Origin: Gloeophyllum trabeum ATCC 11539
Lineage: Eukaryota > Basidiomycota > Agaricomycetes > Gloeophyllales > Gloeophyllaceae
Reading direction: 5' to 3'
DNA length: 64,000 nucleotides
Assembly: GCF_000344685.1 (NCBI RefSeq)
Contig: NW_006920419.1
Span: forward strand, 531,169-595,168
Both the position numbers and the translations under genes were made by a program. This document shows positions 1 through 11,320 of the stretch, piece after piece (within the stretch, counting starts at the first letter, position 1; each line of letters begins with the position of its first letter). The notes beneath the pieces were generated by a model, which worked only from the letters and a program-made list of their open reading frames with translations, was not told the origin of the DNA and did not search any database.

Positions 1-2
1 TT

Positions 3-1633
3 TTCGATAGGCTGGAGACTCGTTCGGCGTGCGAAGAGATTATAGAACGTCTCCATGGCAGAATGGTTCGCGGATGGAACGATTCTGGCTGCCGAATTTC
101 CGTAAGGTTCGCGGATAGTAACGAGCAACGAGAATTGAGGGTGCGTTAATTTATCGTGCTCGCTAGCACAACGTATAGCTCACTCCTGCGTAGAAGAGGG
201 AGAGGTCCAAGAGGGAGGGCGGAGATGGCTCTCCTAATCGTTTGACCATGGCCCAAGCCGCTTTACTTAATCTCAGAGGTTCCGAGATGAGCGGTCGCGC
301 TGGGGGACGATCCGTCTCTTGTCCGACTGGCTCCATGGGTGTACCGCCTGTCGATACCCTCAGTCTCGCTCACCATCCCGTTACGACACAGTACCAGCAG
401 CAGAGGGACATGCAACTTCTCCTAGACTCGTTGAAGAACGGTGGCGTCGGCCTTGGAAACGGGCTCATGGAAGGGATGGGTCTGCACGGACAAGGGCTGG
501 GTGGTGGACTGCACGGCACCGGTCTGAGCGCGGCGACGCTCAACGCTCAGGCCCTGGGGCTGAGCCATGCTGGTGCGGGCTTGCTCCCCGGATCTGTTGA
601 CGTTAACACACTGCTTACGGCGCAAGAGCTTAACAACTGGAACGGCACGGGAAGTTCTCAAGCAGGCGCAGGAGGTTTCACTCCTGCCGAGCAGTTGCTT
701 CTCCAGGCCCATGCTCAGGCTCGTGCTCGTCTAGCAGGGCAAGGTGTCCTTGGTGTCTCGACCTCCGCCTCCGTGGGAATGGCTGGCCTACCGTCAGTAA
801 ACAGAGGTATCGGCCGCGCTCAAGCCGGGCTAGGTGGCATGGACTACAACAGTCAGCAGGGGTACGGGGTCGGTGGTGTCTCCTCTGCGGGTCTTCGATC
901 CTATTCTCAATTTTCCTCTCCTGCTCTTGACACACTTCCTACTATGTCCGAGGAGCAGTTCCATGCCACTGCCGTGCCCCAGCGTTCGCACGCGCAGTCC
1001 CGTGGCCAGTTCCGCACGCAAGGACTTCGTCAGCAAAGTGCTGGAGGAGAGATGGGCCTTCGCGACGTTCGAGGGAACACCGAGGAGCTGGACTTGGATG
1101 AGATCAGATATAGTCAGCGTGGCGTGGACCGCCGCCAGACTAATGACCCTCTTCTGGGTCAACGTCAGGCATCCATCGCGCAAGGCTCGCAAAGTGGATC
1201 CCAGACATCGTCGCTTCACATGCGGGCGACCACACTCCCTGCTTCCCACTTTGGCAACAACCGCAGTGGTGCCAACTACGATGGCAATAAGAAGATGTTG
1301 CCTTCCACTGGCACCGGACACGGTGCAACTCGTGTCAACAACAGTTTGAAAATTGATAGCGCTGCCGGCAACGGGGCTGCCACCAGAGGTGCAGAGAATG
1401 TAGTGGACAAAGATCAGTCTCCCCTTGTGTCTCCTGCTCTGACCTACGCCTCGCATACGCCGTCGTCGACTTCGTTCAGTCCTGCAACGCCCTACTTCCA
1501 TGCAGGCGGTTTCGAAGGGTACGAAGGGGTAGGAGTGGCTGTTGGAGCCGGGGACCAGTCTCCTGCCGGTCTAGGGCTTAACATGATGAACAACGTTGGA
1601 AAAGGCAAGGGGAGAGCGGTTAGTCATTCGTAA
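3..1633 (+). CDS. RRM-type RNA-binding protein, C-terminal part (5' end outside window)
   Basis: Two exons are visible: 3-140 and 194-1633, separated by a 53-nt intron (donor GTGCGT, branch-like CTCAC, acceptor TAG). Exon 1 encodes the second half of an RNA recognition motif: an acidic/aromatic start (FDRLETR), the helix CEEIIERLHGR and the final strand ISVRFADS, followed by RELR. Exon 2 opens with a basic stretch (KRERSKREGG) and then a long low-complexity tail rich in Gly, Ser, Gln and Ala, with no further domain that I recognise. The layout resembles fungal single-stranded nucleic-acid binding RRM proteins of the Scr1/MSSP type, with the RRM(s) at the N-terminus and a disordered tail. The reading frame is open to the left edge, so the gene starts upstream of the window. 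Cytoplasmic or nuclear RNA binding is inferred from the RRM only; the target is unknown. Confidence 0.8.
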
Positions 1634-2254
1634 GTCGGCGGGGACAAGAGGGCACGAGGGCAAGGCTTCACAGCGGACCGCATCGTATCAAGTGCAAAAG
1701 ATTTTCGGACATGTACAAGTAGACTTTCTCAACAGCAGCTAGGAGCTTTCGTTTACGCATCCGCATTCGCATTCGCTATCGTTGAGCCTGGCCATTTGAT
1801 ATAGCCGGCTGCATTCTGAATAGTTTTCATAGCCATTTCGTAGTCACCGTCCAACAGCTAGTTAGTATCGCAGAATCAAACATCAGTGTATTTATCGAAT
1901 TCATTGGACTTCCGACGCAATTCCACCCATAAGGAATGCGAGAGTGATTTACCCATAAAGCTGCAGCACAACTCCGTAGACGTGATGAGGATGATATTTG
2001 CTGATACGTACAGAACGGTAGCTGTTGCGGTTTCGTTCTTCCCGAGGATATTCTCAGCTTGCCGCATTTATGCAGATACCGGGCCGAACGAGTGTTATGG
2101 CGCGCGAACCAATAAATATGATCAATGACGGGGGGTGGATACAAAGGATAGATAAAAGGGAGGGGCTTCAGTTGAATGAAGCGAACCAGTCAGGCATTGC
2201 TACATCCAAGATGACCTGCATCCGGATTCGATTGTTTCAGAACGCCTCTGTTGC
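1634..2254. other. Intergenic stretch
   Basis: Space between the RRM gene and loosenin-like copy A, whose 3' ends converge. Only short uninformative reading frames are present. I see no RNA gene or repeat. Confidence 0.5.
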
Positions 2255-2886
2255 TTAAACATAGTTCCATGAGCCGGTCAGGACACCGACGTCCGGGTTG
2301 GCGAAGTGGCTGAATAAGCCCTTGCTGAGGTCGAGCCCGCCCTTCGAGCACCCAGGGCACTGAGAGGAACGCAGGTCAGTGACTTTCAAACCAACCGGGT
2401 GGCGTTCTCGCACCTTGTCGACAATGGTGGCCGTGGCACTCTTGCCATTTGCGGTGATCTTGATCTGCTTGAAGCAGTGCGGGCCGGGATAGCCAGAACC
2501 GAATTCCTAGAGTCCTCGGTCACTCACATTGCTCCGGAAGGTTGAATGTGTCCAAGAATGACACTCACAGCGGTGTTCAATGCCACCACCTGCAACGGGT
2601 GTCAAGAGAGTACTACCGCGCTTGACATATAGGGACTTACGTAGTCGCTGGCCTTGTTGGTCTTGCCACATGCTCCCCTGGATGTGATAATGAGCTCATC
2701 TGCTACCCAACGAGGGCGACAAGGAGCTTACAGTCCGACATCGTACCACGTCAAGCGGACGTTACTGTCACGCGCGGCAAGCTCAGTTGCGTTGCGAGCT
2801 TCGAGAGAGAATGCAGCGGGTGCCGCCTGAGTGAAACCGACGAGCAAGGAGAGGAAGGACACGATAGTGAGGGTAGAGAAGTACAT
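2255..2886 (-). CDS. Loosenin/expansin-like secreted DPBB protein, copy A
   Basis: Five exons on the minus strand: 2732-2886, 2641-2677, 2569-2589, 2414-2506 and 2255-2359, giving 136 aa. The N-terminus (MYFSTLTIVSFLSLL...) is a signal peptide ending near GFTQAAP, so the product is probably secreted. The rest is an RlpA-like double-psi beta-barrel: LGACGKTN, then VVALNTA, then FGSGYPGPHCF, ITANGKSA, IVDKCPGC and GLDLSKGLF, ending GSWNYV. Four Cys (GACG, GPHC, CPGC) fit two disulfides. Basidiomycete proteins of this size (loosenins) loosen cellulose or chitin without hydrolysis; applying that role here is inference. The start is the first Met directly before the hydrophobic segment. It is nearly identical to copy B and shares its intron positions. 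A TATA box lies about 85 bp upstream. Confidence 0.92.
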
Positions 2887-2970
2887 CTTGTGGGGAGAAA
2901 AGGGATGCGCGGGATGTAATGAGTGGATGTAGTCGCTTGTGAGCTGGTCTGAAAGGGTTCTCGCCAATGT

Positions 2971-2978
2971 CTTTTATA
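2971..2978 (-). promoter_or_regulatory. TATA box of copy A
   Basis: TATAAAAG on the minus strand, about 85 bp upstream of the copy A start codon. Copies B, C, E and F have a comparable TATA motif 82-104 bp upstream of their start codons. Confidence 0.6.
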
Positions 2979-5702
2979 CGAAAACCTGCTGAGGAGGACT
3001 GATTGGTCTCGACGCGTCGGAGGAGACAATCCGGGGAATTTGGTAGGATGACCGCCCGATCTCTCGGGGTCCAGCAGTGCCTACAAACGCTATCAGAGTC
3101 CAGAGAATCCAATGGATGTCAGGCCACCTTGATAGACGCGCACCGTTGGCATCCAGGCTTCAAAGATTACTTGGCAGCTATTAGACAGCTACTCATGTAT
3201 TCCAAGCGGACAGGCTCACACGAATTGAGATACCCCGAGCTGGAGAGTTCGATGTTACGCTCTGGGTCGTCTGTCGGTGGACGACCAGATGCATGGCACT
3301 AGCGAGTAAGCTCACAACAACGCAGCTTTATTTCGGTGTTCCAGGCATTGCAAGGAGATACTCTCGCCCCATTCAAGTGAGTGATAGTTGTTGGGACCGG
3401 AGCGAGCAATTTCACGGGCGCCCGCCATGGATGTATCCAGAATCACGGTGAGCTTGACGGGATTTCCTGGAGACATCCAGCAACGAAGGCATCAAGAATA
3501 CTGGCCCAAAACTGATGGCCCCAGGGACAGATGCATCGCCTTCAGGATAGATATTTAGATCAACGTTTCGTTACTGGCACCGAGGTAGTCAGCGAAGACC
3601 ACGGGGAAGCTGAAAAGGAACCACTAGACCAGAAGTAATTGCTTTGTTCCGCGAGCCGCGTGGAGGTAACGTCGTCCCGTTCGAGTGAGGCAGGGTTGTC
3701 GAGACCTAGCGACTTAGCAGAAAACGCCCATCGCAAACGGCTGCAGAGAATCGGTCCAGAGCGTCAACCCTCTAGGTACTGGAGACGTGCAACGAGGACT
3801 TTGTGCGTACTCCGGACAGTTTTTGGACCAGGCATACATGCACGTCTTCGAAATATTCAAGTCAATGATCGACCACTGTAGTTTGGTAGTATGGAAGCGC
3901 CTTAGAGTAACGCCGCCTGTAGGACGGTGGAAACAAAATTCCGAGGAACAGCGTGCCATCGACGTGACGGGTGGATGGCATCCCACAGATTTTGCATGAG
4001 CAAGCGAACTCGGTCGAGAAGCGGTTCCCAACGACGAGGATCTACATCGGTGAAACTCCATCCGACAGCATACTTCCCTGCGATCAGGAAATACGCCCTG
4101 GCCAGAAGGGCCATCGCACAGTCAGCCAGCAATCGGAAATTTCGAGTTTGCTGAAGGCTATCACTGAGCTGTACAAGCCTATTGGAGGTTTGGACGCGCG
4201 GCGGGGAAGCCTGCCCTGGCGACTTCTAGCACGCCACAAATCCTCGGGACCTATTAAACCATCGCACATTCGGAGGTAGTTCAAAAGCGGAGGACTTCAC
4301 TGATCCAGTCCTTGGTTTCATGGAAAGCGATGATATCGGCCAAGTGAGAAGCATAACTTTCTGAGCATGGATATCTGTAGTCCCCAACTTGAAGGTACCG
4401 AAGACGACTTCTTCTTGGACAGGAACAGGCACGCGCATCTTGCAACCCCAGCGCTCACTCGTGTGTTCTGACAAAGTATGTCCCATTTGCTCTTACTGTA
4501 CGGCAGATGTACGGAGCCTACAGTGTGAGGCGCTCAAAACCGACCACTCGGCAATAGGCGAGCCGCGGATCCTATCACGGTCGTGGAAAAATACGGGAGG
4601 TTACGCATATGGTTGCTCGATATCAACTCGGGAAGCTCCGTCTGGCGCCGGCATCTTACCCCTCCCTTGCGGGATGGGATGAATTAATTATCACATAGGT
4701 GCTTGCACAAATGCAGCCAGAGGTTGGCTGGCCAGCTGAACACTTATTGCCATCCTGCGCAGTCCCTCCTTGATTTGGTGTGCAAAGTTCACAGCCTGTA
4801 GCTGCTGCGTAGAATTGAGATGGAATTTAGTACTGATTGTTTACTTCGATATGTAAGTGAGATGCAAAGTATAGTCTATGCATGGACTGGAGTCTAGCTG
4901 CGCGAGATAAATTCAAGTGTTGCTGTGTGCCACTGGAGCCAAACATGGCACGCCGGAACTTGCCGGTTGGTCGAAAAGTGCAACGTATTGCGGGTTTGGC
5001 ACTCGTGAAGCGCCGTCTGGCGCCGGCAACTTACCCCTCCTTTGTTCAAGAAATCGACCTTGAGAACTTGCACTAAGTTCAAAATCTTGCGGCTGCTACA
5101 GGGGGTCGACAAATCATCGTAAGGAGACTATTTCTACCATAATACAAAGGATATTGTTAGTAATATAGGGGACTCAAGTTTTCCCCAGTTCTCTTTCATT
5201 CAAGCTCCATCTAGGGCCAGGTAGAATGCTCTGTGCTGTTGTCTCCTAAGTAGTCTAAGAGATACTTACCCACTCTCCAAGAATGCCTAATGGTGCATGT
5301 CTGTTGCCTGGACATCTGGCATCCACTTCACATCATAGTTTTATCTTACAGTCTGTTCAGCCTCATAAGCCATGGAATGACATGGATTTTCTACTTATTT
5401 GTAAATTGTCCATCACAGACTTACATATGGCATGGAGACCCAGAAAACTTGAATGATTGAATACCCATGTTAGATGGAGTGCACATACACTCAAATCCTT
5501 CTCAAGCCATGACATACAACACTCAAAAATTCTGAGGTACAAGGATCTATGCTTAATACTGTGCACTCCCTGTAGCTCTAAGTTCTAGCTCACAATAGGC
5601 CTTTATCTGTACCTGGTGGCATCCACAAACCAACACTAATTACATAGTTGAGCGGGACTTAAGTACGAACATTGAGATGGATTCCCGACCATGGCCACAC
5701 TG
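2979..5702. other. Intergenic stretch with possible coding relic and diverged repeat fragments
   Basis: The first 170 bp are the copy A promoter, homologous to that of copy B. At about 3700-4490 the minus strand carries short frames with protein-like composition (for example GWSFTDVDPRRWEPLL), broken by stops and frameshifts; they may be a decayed gene, but I cannot name a family. At 4908-5060 there is a diverged copy of part of the repeat seen at 5803-6304 (shared GCCAAACATGGCACGCCGGA-type stretch), and about 4600-4690 has a smaller fragment. Nothing intact is recognised. Confidence 0.4.
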
Positions 5703-5824
5703 CGGGAGTTGCAGTCTTTAGGGGCGGGCAAAAGATTGTACGAAAGGGAATTCCGCGGGCTCTAATTGGCTGGAAATTACCTTTCGTACAATCTTCTGCC
5801 CGGCCCTAAATACTGCAACTCCCG
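5703..5824. repeat. Foldback hairpin, 45-46 bp arms
   Basis: The left arm (5703-5748, beginning CGGGAGTTGCAGTCTTTAGG) is the reverse complement of the right arm (5780-5824, ending TACTGCAACTCCCG), with a few mismatches and a loop of about 31 nt. The right arm runs into the 502-bp repeat beside the gap, so the hairpin probably marks one terminus of that element. Confidence 0.75.
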
Positions 5825-6304
5825 AAGTGCCAAGTCCTTGTTCAGTAGTGGCGCCACTAGGGCCAAACATAGCACGCCGGATTTTGCCGGTGCGACGAAA
5901 AGTGCGACACAATTCAAGGGTGCCAGAACCCCTCCCAAAGGAGGGGCATACAGTGCCTTGCATAAGAAACTGAACATCGCATTTCCCGCGCGTTGTTTGT
6001 TCGCACCAAATATGCCCTTTTCGGGTAGGTCCGGAAAGCCTCTCGCGGGGCCATTTGCTGGGCAAGGACTCGCAGATGCCCTGAGAGGGCTCAAAAGGCT
6101 TCATAGAATGCATGAAATGTATATTCTACAACTAAACTGAGGGCTGTAAATCATTAGACTCTGCCCTGAGCTGTATGCCCAGCTACTCTCCCTCTCGATG
6201 GGTCTTTGCCGCACATTTGCTGATACCCGAAAAGGGTATATTTGGTGCGGACAAACAACGCGCGCGGAAATGCGATGTTCAGTTTCTTATGCAAGGCACT
6301 GTAA
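5803..6304 (+). repeat. 502-bp direct repeat, copy 1 (foldback element)
   Basis: Starts GCCCTAAATACTGC and matches 6979-7480 over its full 502 bp; the only difference I found is G versus A in the GTAGTGGCGCC stretch. Internally it is a large inverted repeat: the arm around 5960-6026 (CATAAGAAACTGAACATCGC...) is the reverse complement of about 6227-6295, enclosing about 200 bp. A short CCCTCCCAAAGGAGGGG palindrome sits just outside the arm. This looks like a non-autonomous foldback or MITE-like element. No coding capacity. Confidence 0.8.
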
Positions 6305-6305
6305 G

Positions 6306-6978
6306 NNNNNNNNNNNNNNNNNNNNNNNNNNNNNNNNNNNNNNNNNNNNNNNNNNNNNNNNNNNNNNNNNNNNNNNNNNNNNNNNNNNNNNNNNNNNNNN
6401 NNNNNNNNNNNNNNNNNNNNNNNNNNNNNNNNNNNNNNNNNNNNNNNNNNNNNNNNNNNNNNNNNNNNNNNNNNNNNNNNNNNNNNNNNNNNNNNNNNNN
6501 NNNNNNNNNNNNNNNNNNNNNNNNNNNNNNNNNNNNNNNNNNNNNNNNNNNNNNNNNNNNNNNNNNNNNNNNNNNNNNNNNNNNNNNNNNNNNNNNNNNN
6601 NNNNNNNNNNNNNNNNNNNNNNNNNNNNNNNNNNNNNNNNNNNNNNNNNNNNNNNNNNNNNNNNNNNNNNNNNNNNNNNNNNNNNNNNNNNNNNNNNNNN
6701 NNNNNNNNNNNNNNNNNNNNNNNNNNNNNNNNNNNNNNNNNNNNNNNNNNNNNNNNNNNNNNNNNNNNNNNNNNNNNNNNNNNNNNNNNNNNNNNNNNNN
6801 NNNNNNNNNNNNNNNNNNNNNNNNNNNNNNNNNNNNNNNNNNNNNNNNNNNNNNNNNNNNNNNNNNNNNNNNNNNNNNNNNNNNNNNNNNNNNNNNNNNN
6901 NNNNNNNNNNNNNNNNNNNNNNNNNNNNNNNNNNNNNNNNNNNNNNNNNNNNNNNNNNNNNNNNNNNNNNNNNNNNNN
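6306..6978. other. Assembly gap (673 N)
   Basis: A run of N flanked on both sides by near-identical 502-bp repeats, which explains why assembly broke here. The true length and content are unknown. Frames that run through it are artefacts. Confidence 0.98.
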
Positions 6979-7480
6979 GCCCTAAATACTGCAACTCCCG
7001 AAGTGCCAAGTCCTTGTTCAGTAGTAGCGCCACTAGGGCCAAACATAGCACGCCGGATTTTGCCGGTGCGACGAAAAGTGCGACACAATTCAAGGGTGCC
7101 AGAACCCCTCCCAAAGGAGGGGCATACAGTGCCTTGCATAAGAAACTGAACATCGCATTTCCCGCGCGTTGTTTGTTCGCACCAAATATGCCCTTTTCGG
7201 GTAGGTCCGGAAAGCCTCTCGCGGGGCCATTTGCTGGGCAAGGACTCGCAGATGCCCTGAGAGGGCTCAAAAGGCTTCATAGAATGCATGAAATGTATAT
7301 TCTACAACTAAACTGAGGGCTGTAAATCATTAGACTCTGCCCTGAGCTGTATGCCCAGCTACTCTCCCTCTCGATGGGTCTTTGCCGCACATTTGCTGAT
7401 ACCCGAAAAGGGTATATTTGGTGCGGACAAACAACGCGCGCGGAAATGCGATGTTCAGTTTCTTATGCAAGGCACTGTAA
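6979..7480 (+). repeat. 502-bp direct repeat, copy 2 (foldback element)
   Basis: Second copy of the 5803-6304 repeat in the same orientation, starting at the first base after the gap and ending at the GGCACTGTAA motif. It carries the same internal inverted arms (about 7134-7200 and 7401-7470). Sequence just downstream repeats the CCTCTCAAAGGAGGGG palindrome. Confidence 0.85.
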
Positions 7481-8480
7481 CCCCTCTCAAAGGAGGGGCA
7501 TATTGAGTGGCTGTGCTATGTCGTGGGACGAACCTACCAAACTCAACGAGTTATCGAGTGGCTGTGCCAGAGGCGCCACAACGGCTGTTGTGGCTCTCCC
7601 CGAGGAGAACTCAATTTGTGCCTGCCATGACAGGTGCCGGACGAGCTCCCGTACGTGGGTACAATAGGTAAAATACCTGTGTATACTGTATACTTGAGAC
7701 CATATATATGAAGGTAGATGCGGCTTGATATCCATTACCCCAAATCATACCAACAGACCTTGATGACCATGCAGAGTTTTTATGGAGCAGTGAATGCTGA
7801 GTGTTCAGCACTCAGCAGCAGTTAGAAAGTTTACAGCAGTAGATTCACAGAATTGTTTTTAATGAAATGTCCTCTGCACAGTTGGCCTGACTGGGTGTCA
7901 CCGCATTTACAGATATCCGCAGTAATCCAGACCTTGTGAGGCGGCGTGGAGGGGGAAAGCGTGCAAATTAAAGATTCAATGCTAAACCTCTTTCGTGGAA
8001 TTGTGGGGGAGTGGTGTTTGCCTCGTGTGTTTGATATAAGAAGTCACTGTCCCGGAGGGCCCCAAATTGAGGAATTACACAGTATTTTGGGCTTGAATTG
8101 TCTTCAGAGAATATGCATGGACTAGCTGCAGACTTTCTCATGGTTTCAGTTGCCGTTTTATAGGAGATATATCTCAGAGAACAATGGACGGGTTATGTAC
8201 TACTATGGCCCCAGAGGGGCTGGACAAATTTGATTTTAGTAGTATTTACACTTGGATTTTACGGTAAAACATGCCATCTGTCACTCACTAGCTGCTTTGT
8301 TCCTACAGGGCTCTGAGGGCGATTTGTGGAGCATAGGCCCGAGAGTAATGTAGATTTCGGTCCCAAGGGCCTCGAAGCCACAACTGCCACATGGCTCTCT
8401 GAGCTAATCCCAATTTTTCTTTTTTCTTTTTCTTTTTATTTTCTTTTATTGCAACTCTATCGTTATTGCGCCGAAAATAC
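7481..8480. other. Intergenic, no gene recognised
   Basis: AT-richer than the surrounding genes. It contains a small hairpin (CCACAACGGCTGTTGTGG near 7577) and a pyrimidine tract at about 8410-8455 (TTTTTCTTTTTTCTTTTTC). I see no coding signal. Confidence 0.5.
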
Positions 8481-8979
8481 CTTTAGGTCCCAAAAACTAG
8501 ACCAATTGACTCCTTTTCATGAGAGCTTTCGAACCATCTGATTATTTTCACGAAATTCCCACTTTTAAGAATTTAACCCTTCACATATGTGAATTTGGGT
8601 CAGAGATGTGGCGGAGTTACCATAAAGGGAGGCTTTGTAATCACGGCAAGGTCGGCCGAGCCACGTGCTCAGCTAGGGTTAGGGTGAAGACACTACTTGC
8701 TTTGGATGTATGGCACACTCCCTATCACAAGAATTCCATTGGAGACTCCCATTTCGCTATTATACAACCATATTGAGTGATTAGGATGCAGCTGGCCCCC
8801 AAATACATGAGGTTAGGTTCGGCAACCCCATATTTGAATGATTACGTAAGCTCCCAAAAAGACAATGCAGGATTACACGTCTTTTGGCCAGGTTTATGTT
8901 TCAAATTTTTTTCTCGCCGGCTACAGCGGCATAATTAAGGTGCCACAGAGGTGCCGACTCTTAGTGACATACACTGTAG
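8481..8979 (+). repeat. 0.5-kb dispersed repeat, copy 1 (inverted partner at 63050-63552)
   Basis: Aligns over its whole length with the reverse complement of 63050-63552. It begins CTTTAGGTCCC and ends GACATACACTGTAG. It contains a short TAGGGTTAGGGT stretch. There are no obvious terminal inverted repeats and no ORF with recognisable homology. Possibly a non-autonomous element or solo LTR; class undetermined. Compared with its partner it has lost several CpG sites (for example GATGTATGG here versus GACGTGTGG there). Confidence 0.85.
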
Positions 8980-9112
8980 ACATTGGAAAAACGACCAAGA
9001 GCTCCAGCGAGCTGCCAGACAAAGGCAAGTAGCAGGGATGTAGAATGAACTGTGCTGGGTTTTATATCAGGGTGGGCTTGACACATGCCAGTACCGTCCC
9101 CGGGATTCGATA

Positions 9113-10641
9113 TAAGGCTCCAACCTTTTAGTTTACTTACTGTTTTAAATGTTTTTTGTGTTGAAGTTTATGTTTGTTTACGCCAAGCCAGTAAACCCGG
9201 GGTAAACAGTATATAAAGGTTAAACAAACAATTAGATGTAACATCTGCTTGAGCTAATCTGGCACCAGGGAAAGCTCATATAGGCTGTCCATGTTCAATT
9301 CATAGACAACTTGGGGGGCTCGGGAGAGTGTAGTCCCCGTGCCACAGGCTTTCGATGCTTTGTTGGTCCTTCGGGACTTACTGACCTCCCTCGTGGGTAG
9401 TCTATTTTAAGGTGAGTGGCAGATACCCTCGAGCCACAAGGACAACCGGCTTCGACGGTCCTCCCAGTACATGAGACTATGTCACATATGGCTCCCGTGA
9501 GCCCTTGGAGGCCTCCATGCATTATAGAGGGAACAAGAAGTCTCTTTACCTCGGTAGCATATGAAACAGGCTGTTTACTGTTTATCTACTGTTTAGTTTA
9601 CTGGTTGTTTATGTTCATGTTTTTTTTTTGAGAGGCACAATGACATACTTGACAACTGAAAATCGATACAGCCTCAAGCAGTCAGGCACATAGCGCAGGG
9701 GTCTTGCACCAGTTAGGGACACTTTGCCCTAATCTAGTAAGTAGCAGACCGTAAGCGGAAGAGTGCTAACTCTCCAGGAAGAAATGCATTTACGCCGATG
9801 CGTGAGAAAGAGCCTTTGACATTAAGGATTTCCCATGGTACTGTGTGACACAGCTAAACATGCAATACCCACTAAAACTCCCTGATGGTTGCTGCGGGAT
9901 TCGATGCGATGTCAGCTGGACTTTGCTACCTAACTAAACACCCAAAAAAAATCCAGGTCCTAGAAAGGGGGGAAAATCCTAAGAGAAGTAGCTGGACTTG
10001 TCCTTGGTCAAGCTAGACTCCTCAATGTTCTTGAGGGTAGGTTCCTGTTGTCAAGCAAAAGGAAGAGTGAGAGTCAACTACTAGAGCTGACAGAGGATGA
10101 TAAGAGAGCAAGAGTAGATCAGTGAAGGACTTCAGCAAGTACTTCACAAATCCAAGAAGAACAATAGAGTCACCAGGACTCAAAATGACTCCACAACCCA
10201 AAAACTTTGAAATTCCTACTCAACCCAAGTCATTCCCTTTTGTCAGATCCAGTCACTTCTCCTTTACTGATCAGTGGCCCGATGGCATTCTGCCAGCCTC
10301 AGCCGACTCCTGGCAAGCGAGGGAGTGGAGTAGTAAATGGCCTCCCCCATCGTTCCAAGCCAGTTATTGAGGAGGTAATCTTGCATGGCTTCATGGTGAT
10401 CTGGGTACATTCCAAGCTGTCTTGCGAGTGCGAAGTAGCTGCGGTAGATGCCTCCCCTGTTGTTGAATATTGTCAGCCACCATGTTTTAAGCATTTTGCA
10501 TTCAAACAATTTCTTGGCCTGACAGCGACCTGTGACTGAAGGCCGGTGCTTGCCGAAGCAAACCCAGGACAGGACTGGCATATCCACTGAGCCATTGGAG
10601 CCTTATGTTTACATTTAGTAAACTAAATGGTTGGAGCCTTA
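9113..10641. mobile_element. About 1.5-kb element with about 30-bp terminal inverted repeats
   Basis: The left end TAAGGCTCCAACC..TTAGTTTACT (from 9113) is matched in inverse orientation by the right end AGTAAACTAA..GGTTGGAGCCTTA (to 10641). The interior has several GTAAAC/GTTTAC motifs and a degenerate inner copy of the end (ATTGGAGCCTTATG at about 10594). A minus-strand frame at 10264-10587 (107 codons) is the longest interior ORF and matches no family I know. A DNA transposon derivative is inferred; target-site duplications are not clear. Confidence 0.55.
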
Positions 10642-10990
10642 TTTTGACATGTTGCTGTGGAGTTCACGGAGAAGGTGTGGGAGTGACAACAAGCCTCACG
10701 TCTTTGGTATTGAGTACCTTGCATTGTTCTTTGGTCTACCCTTCCCACCTTTGCAGGTGCTTCTATGCTTTGAATAAATCTGATAGGCATCATACCTCAT
10801 ACAGCATGTTCTACATACTGTACCAACTGTAAATACCTCTAGTATAGTGGAACAGCACCCTAAAAGTGTGATGGGCTTCATCGTCGTCCTCCCCATCACC
10901 TGCACCCAGGAGCGGGAAGGCACATCCTAGCCATTCCACCCAGCCTCCAAGGGGTCTGTCCCACATGGAGTCTGGAACGGAACATAAACA
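10642..10990. other. Spacer between two mobile elements
   Basis: Short stretch between the TIR element and the copia retrotransposon. Nothing recognised. Its last five bases, AAACA, are the left target-site duplication of the retrotransposon. Confidence 0.5.
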
Positions 10991-11174
10991 TGTTAACATT
11001 GAACATTCATTACTGTTTTATACAACTCGGACTGCTGTAGCATAACGTAGGTTTCCCATAGTGTACCTAGTGCCGACACATTCCGGAAACGTCCGCAACA
11101 CGCAGACTTTTCATGCGCACCACTGCCGCTTGTTTTCCTCAGTTGTTCTATCACCGACTGAGCATCTGTTATTA
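10991..11174 (+). repeat. Left LTR of the copia element
   Basis: Starts TGTTAACATTG, 184 bp, same length as the right LTR with no indels. I count 27 substitutions between them: 22 transitions, of which 21 have C or G in the right copy and T or A in this one, and 5 transversions. Confidence 0.92.
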
Positions 11175-11175
11175 C

Positions 11176-11187
11176 GTTATGAGCCCA
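11176..11187 (+). other. Primer binding site, half-tRNA initiator-Met type
   Basis: GTTATGAGCCCA begins one base after the left LTR. TTATGAG is the complement of the CUCAUAA anticodon loop of initiator tRNA-Met, the internal (half-tRNA) primer used by copia and Ty5 type elements. Confidence 0.75.
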
Positions 11188-11320
11188 AGCGGCTCCCTTT
11201 AGCGCTGCTCTGACTCGGAATCCAGAGTGACTCAAGATTATTCTCTGCTTCCTTGTATTTGCTCTCTTTGGCTCTATCTACTTGGTCTAGCTCCTATGAC
11301 GGCAAGTCTGTCATAGTTGC

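Noticed and set aside
6175..7316. Long frames of 324-372 codons across the N run
   Set aside because: They exist only because N codons are not counted as stops. The flanking sequence is repeat DNA.
8675..8690. TAGGGTTAGGGT as a telomere or chromosome end
   Set aside because: Only two units, inside a dispersed repeat with sequence continuing on both sides.
10264..10587. 107-codon minus-strand frame as an independent host gene
   Set aside because: It lies entirely inside the TIR element, has no recognisable homology and no splice-linked exons. Kept only as part of that element.
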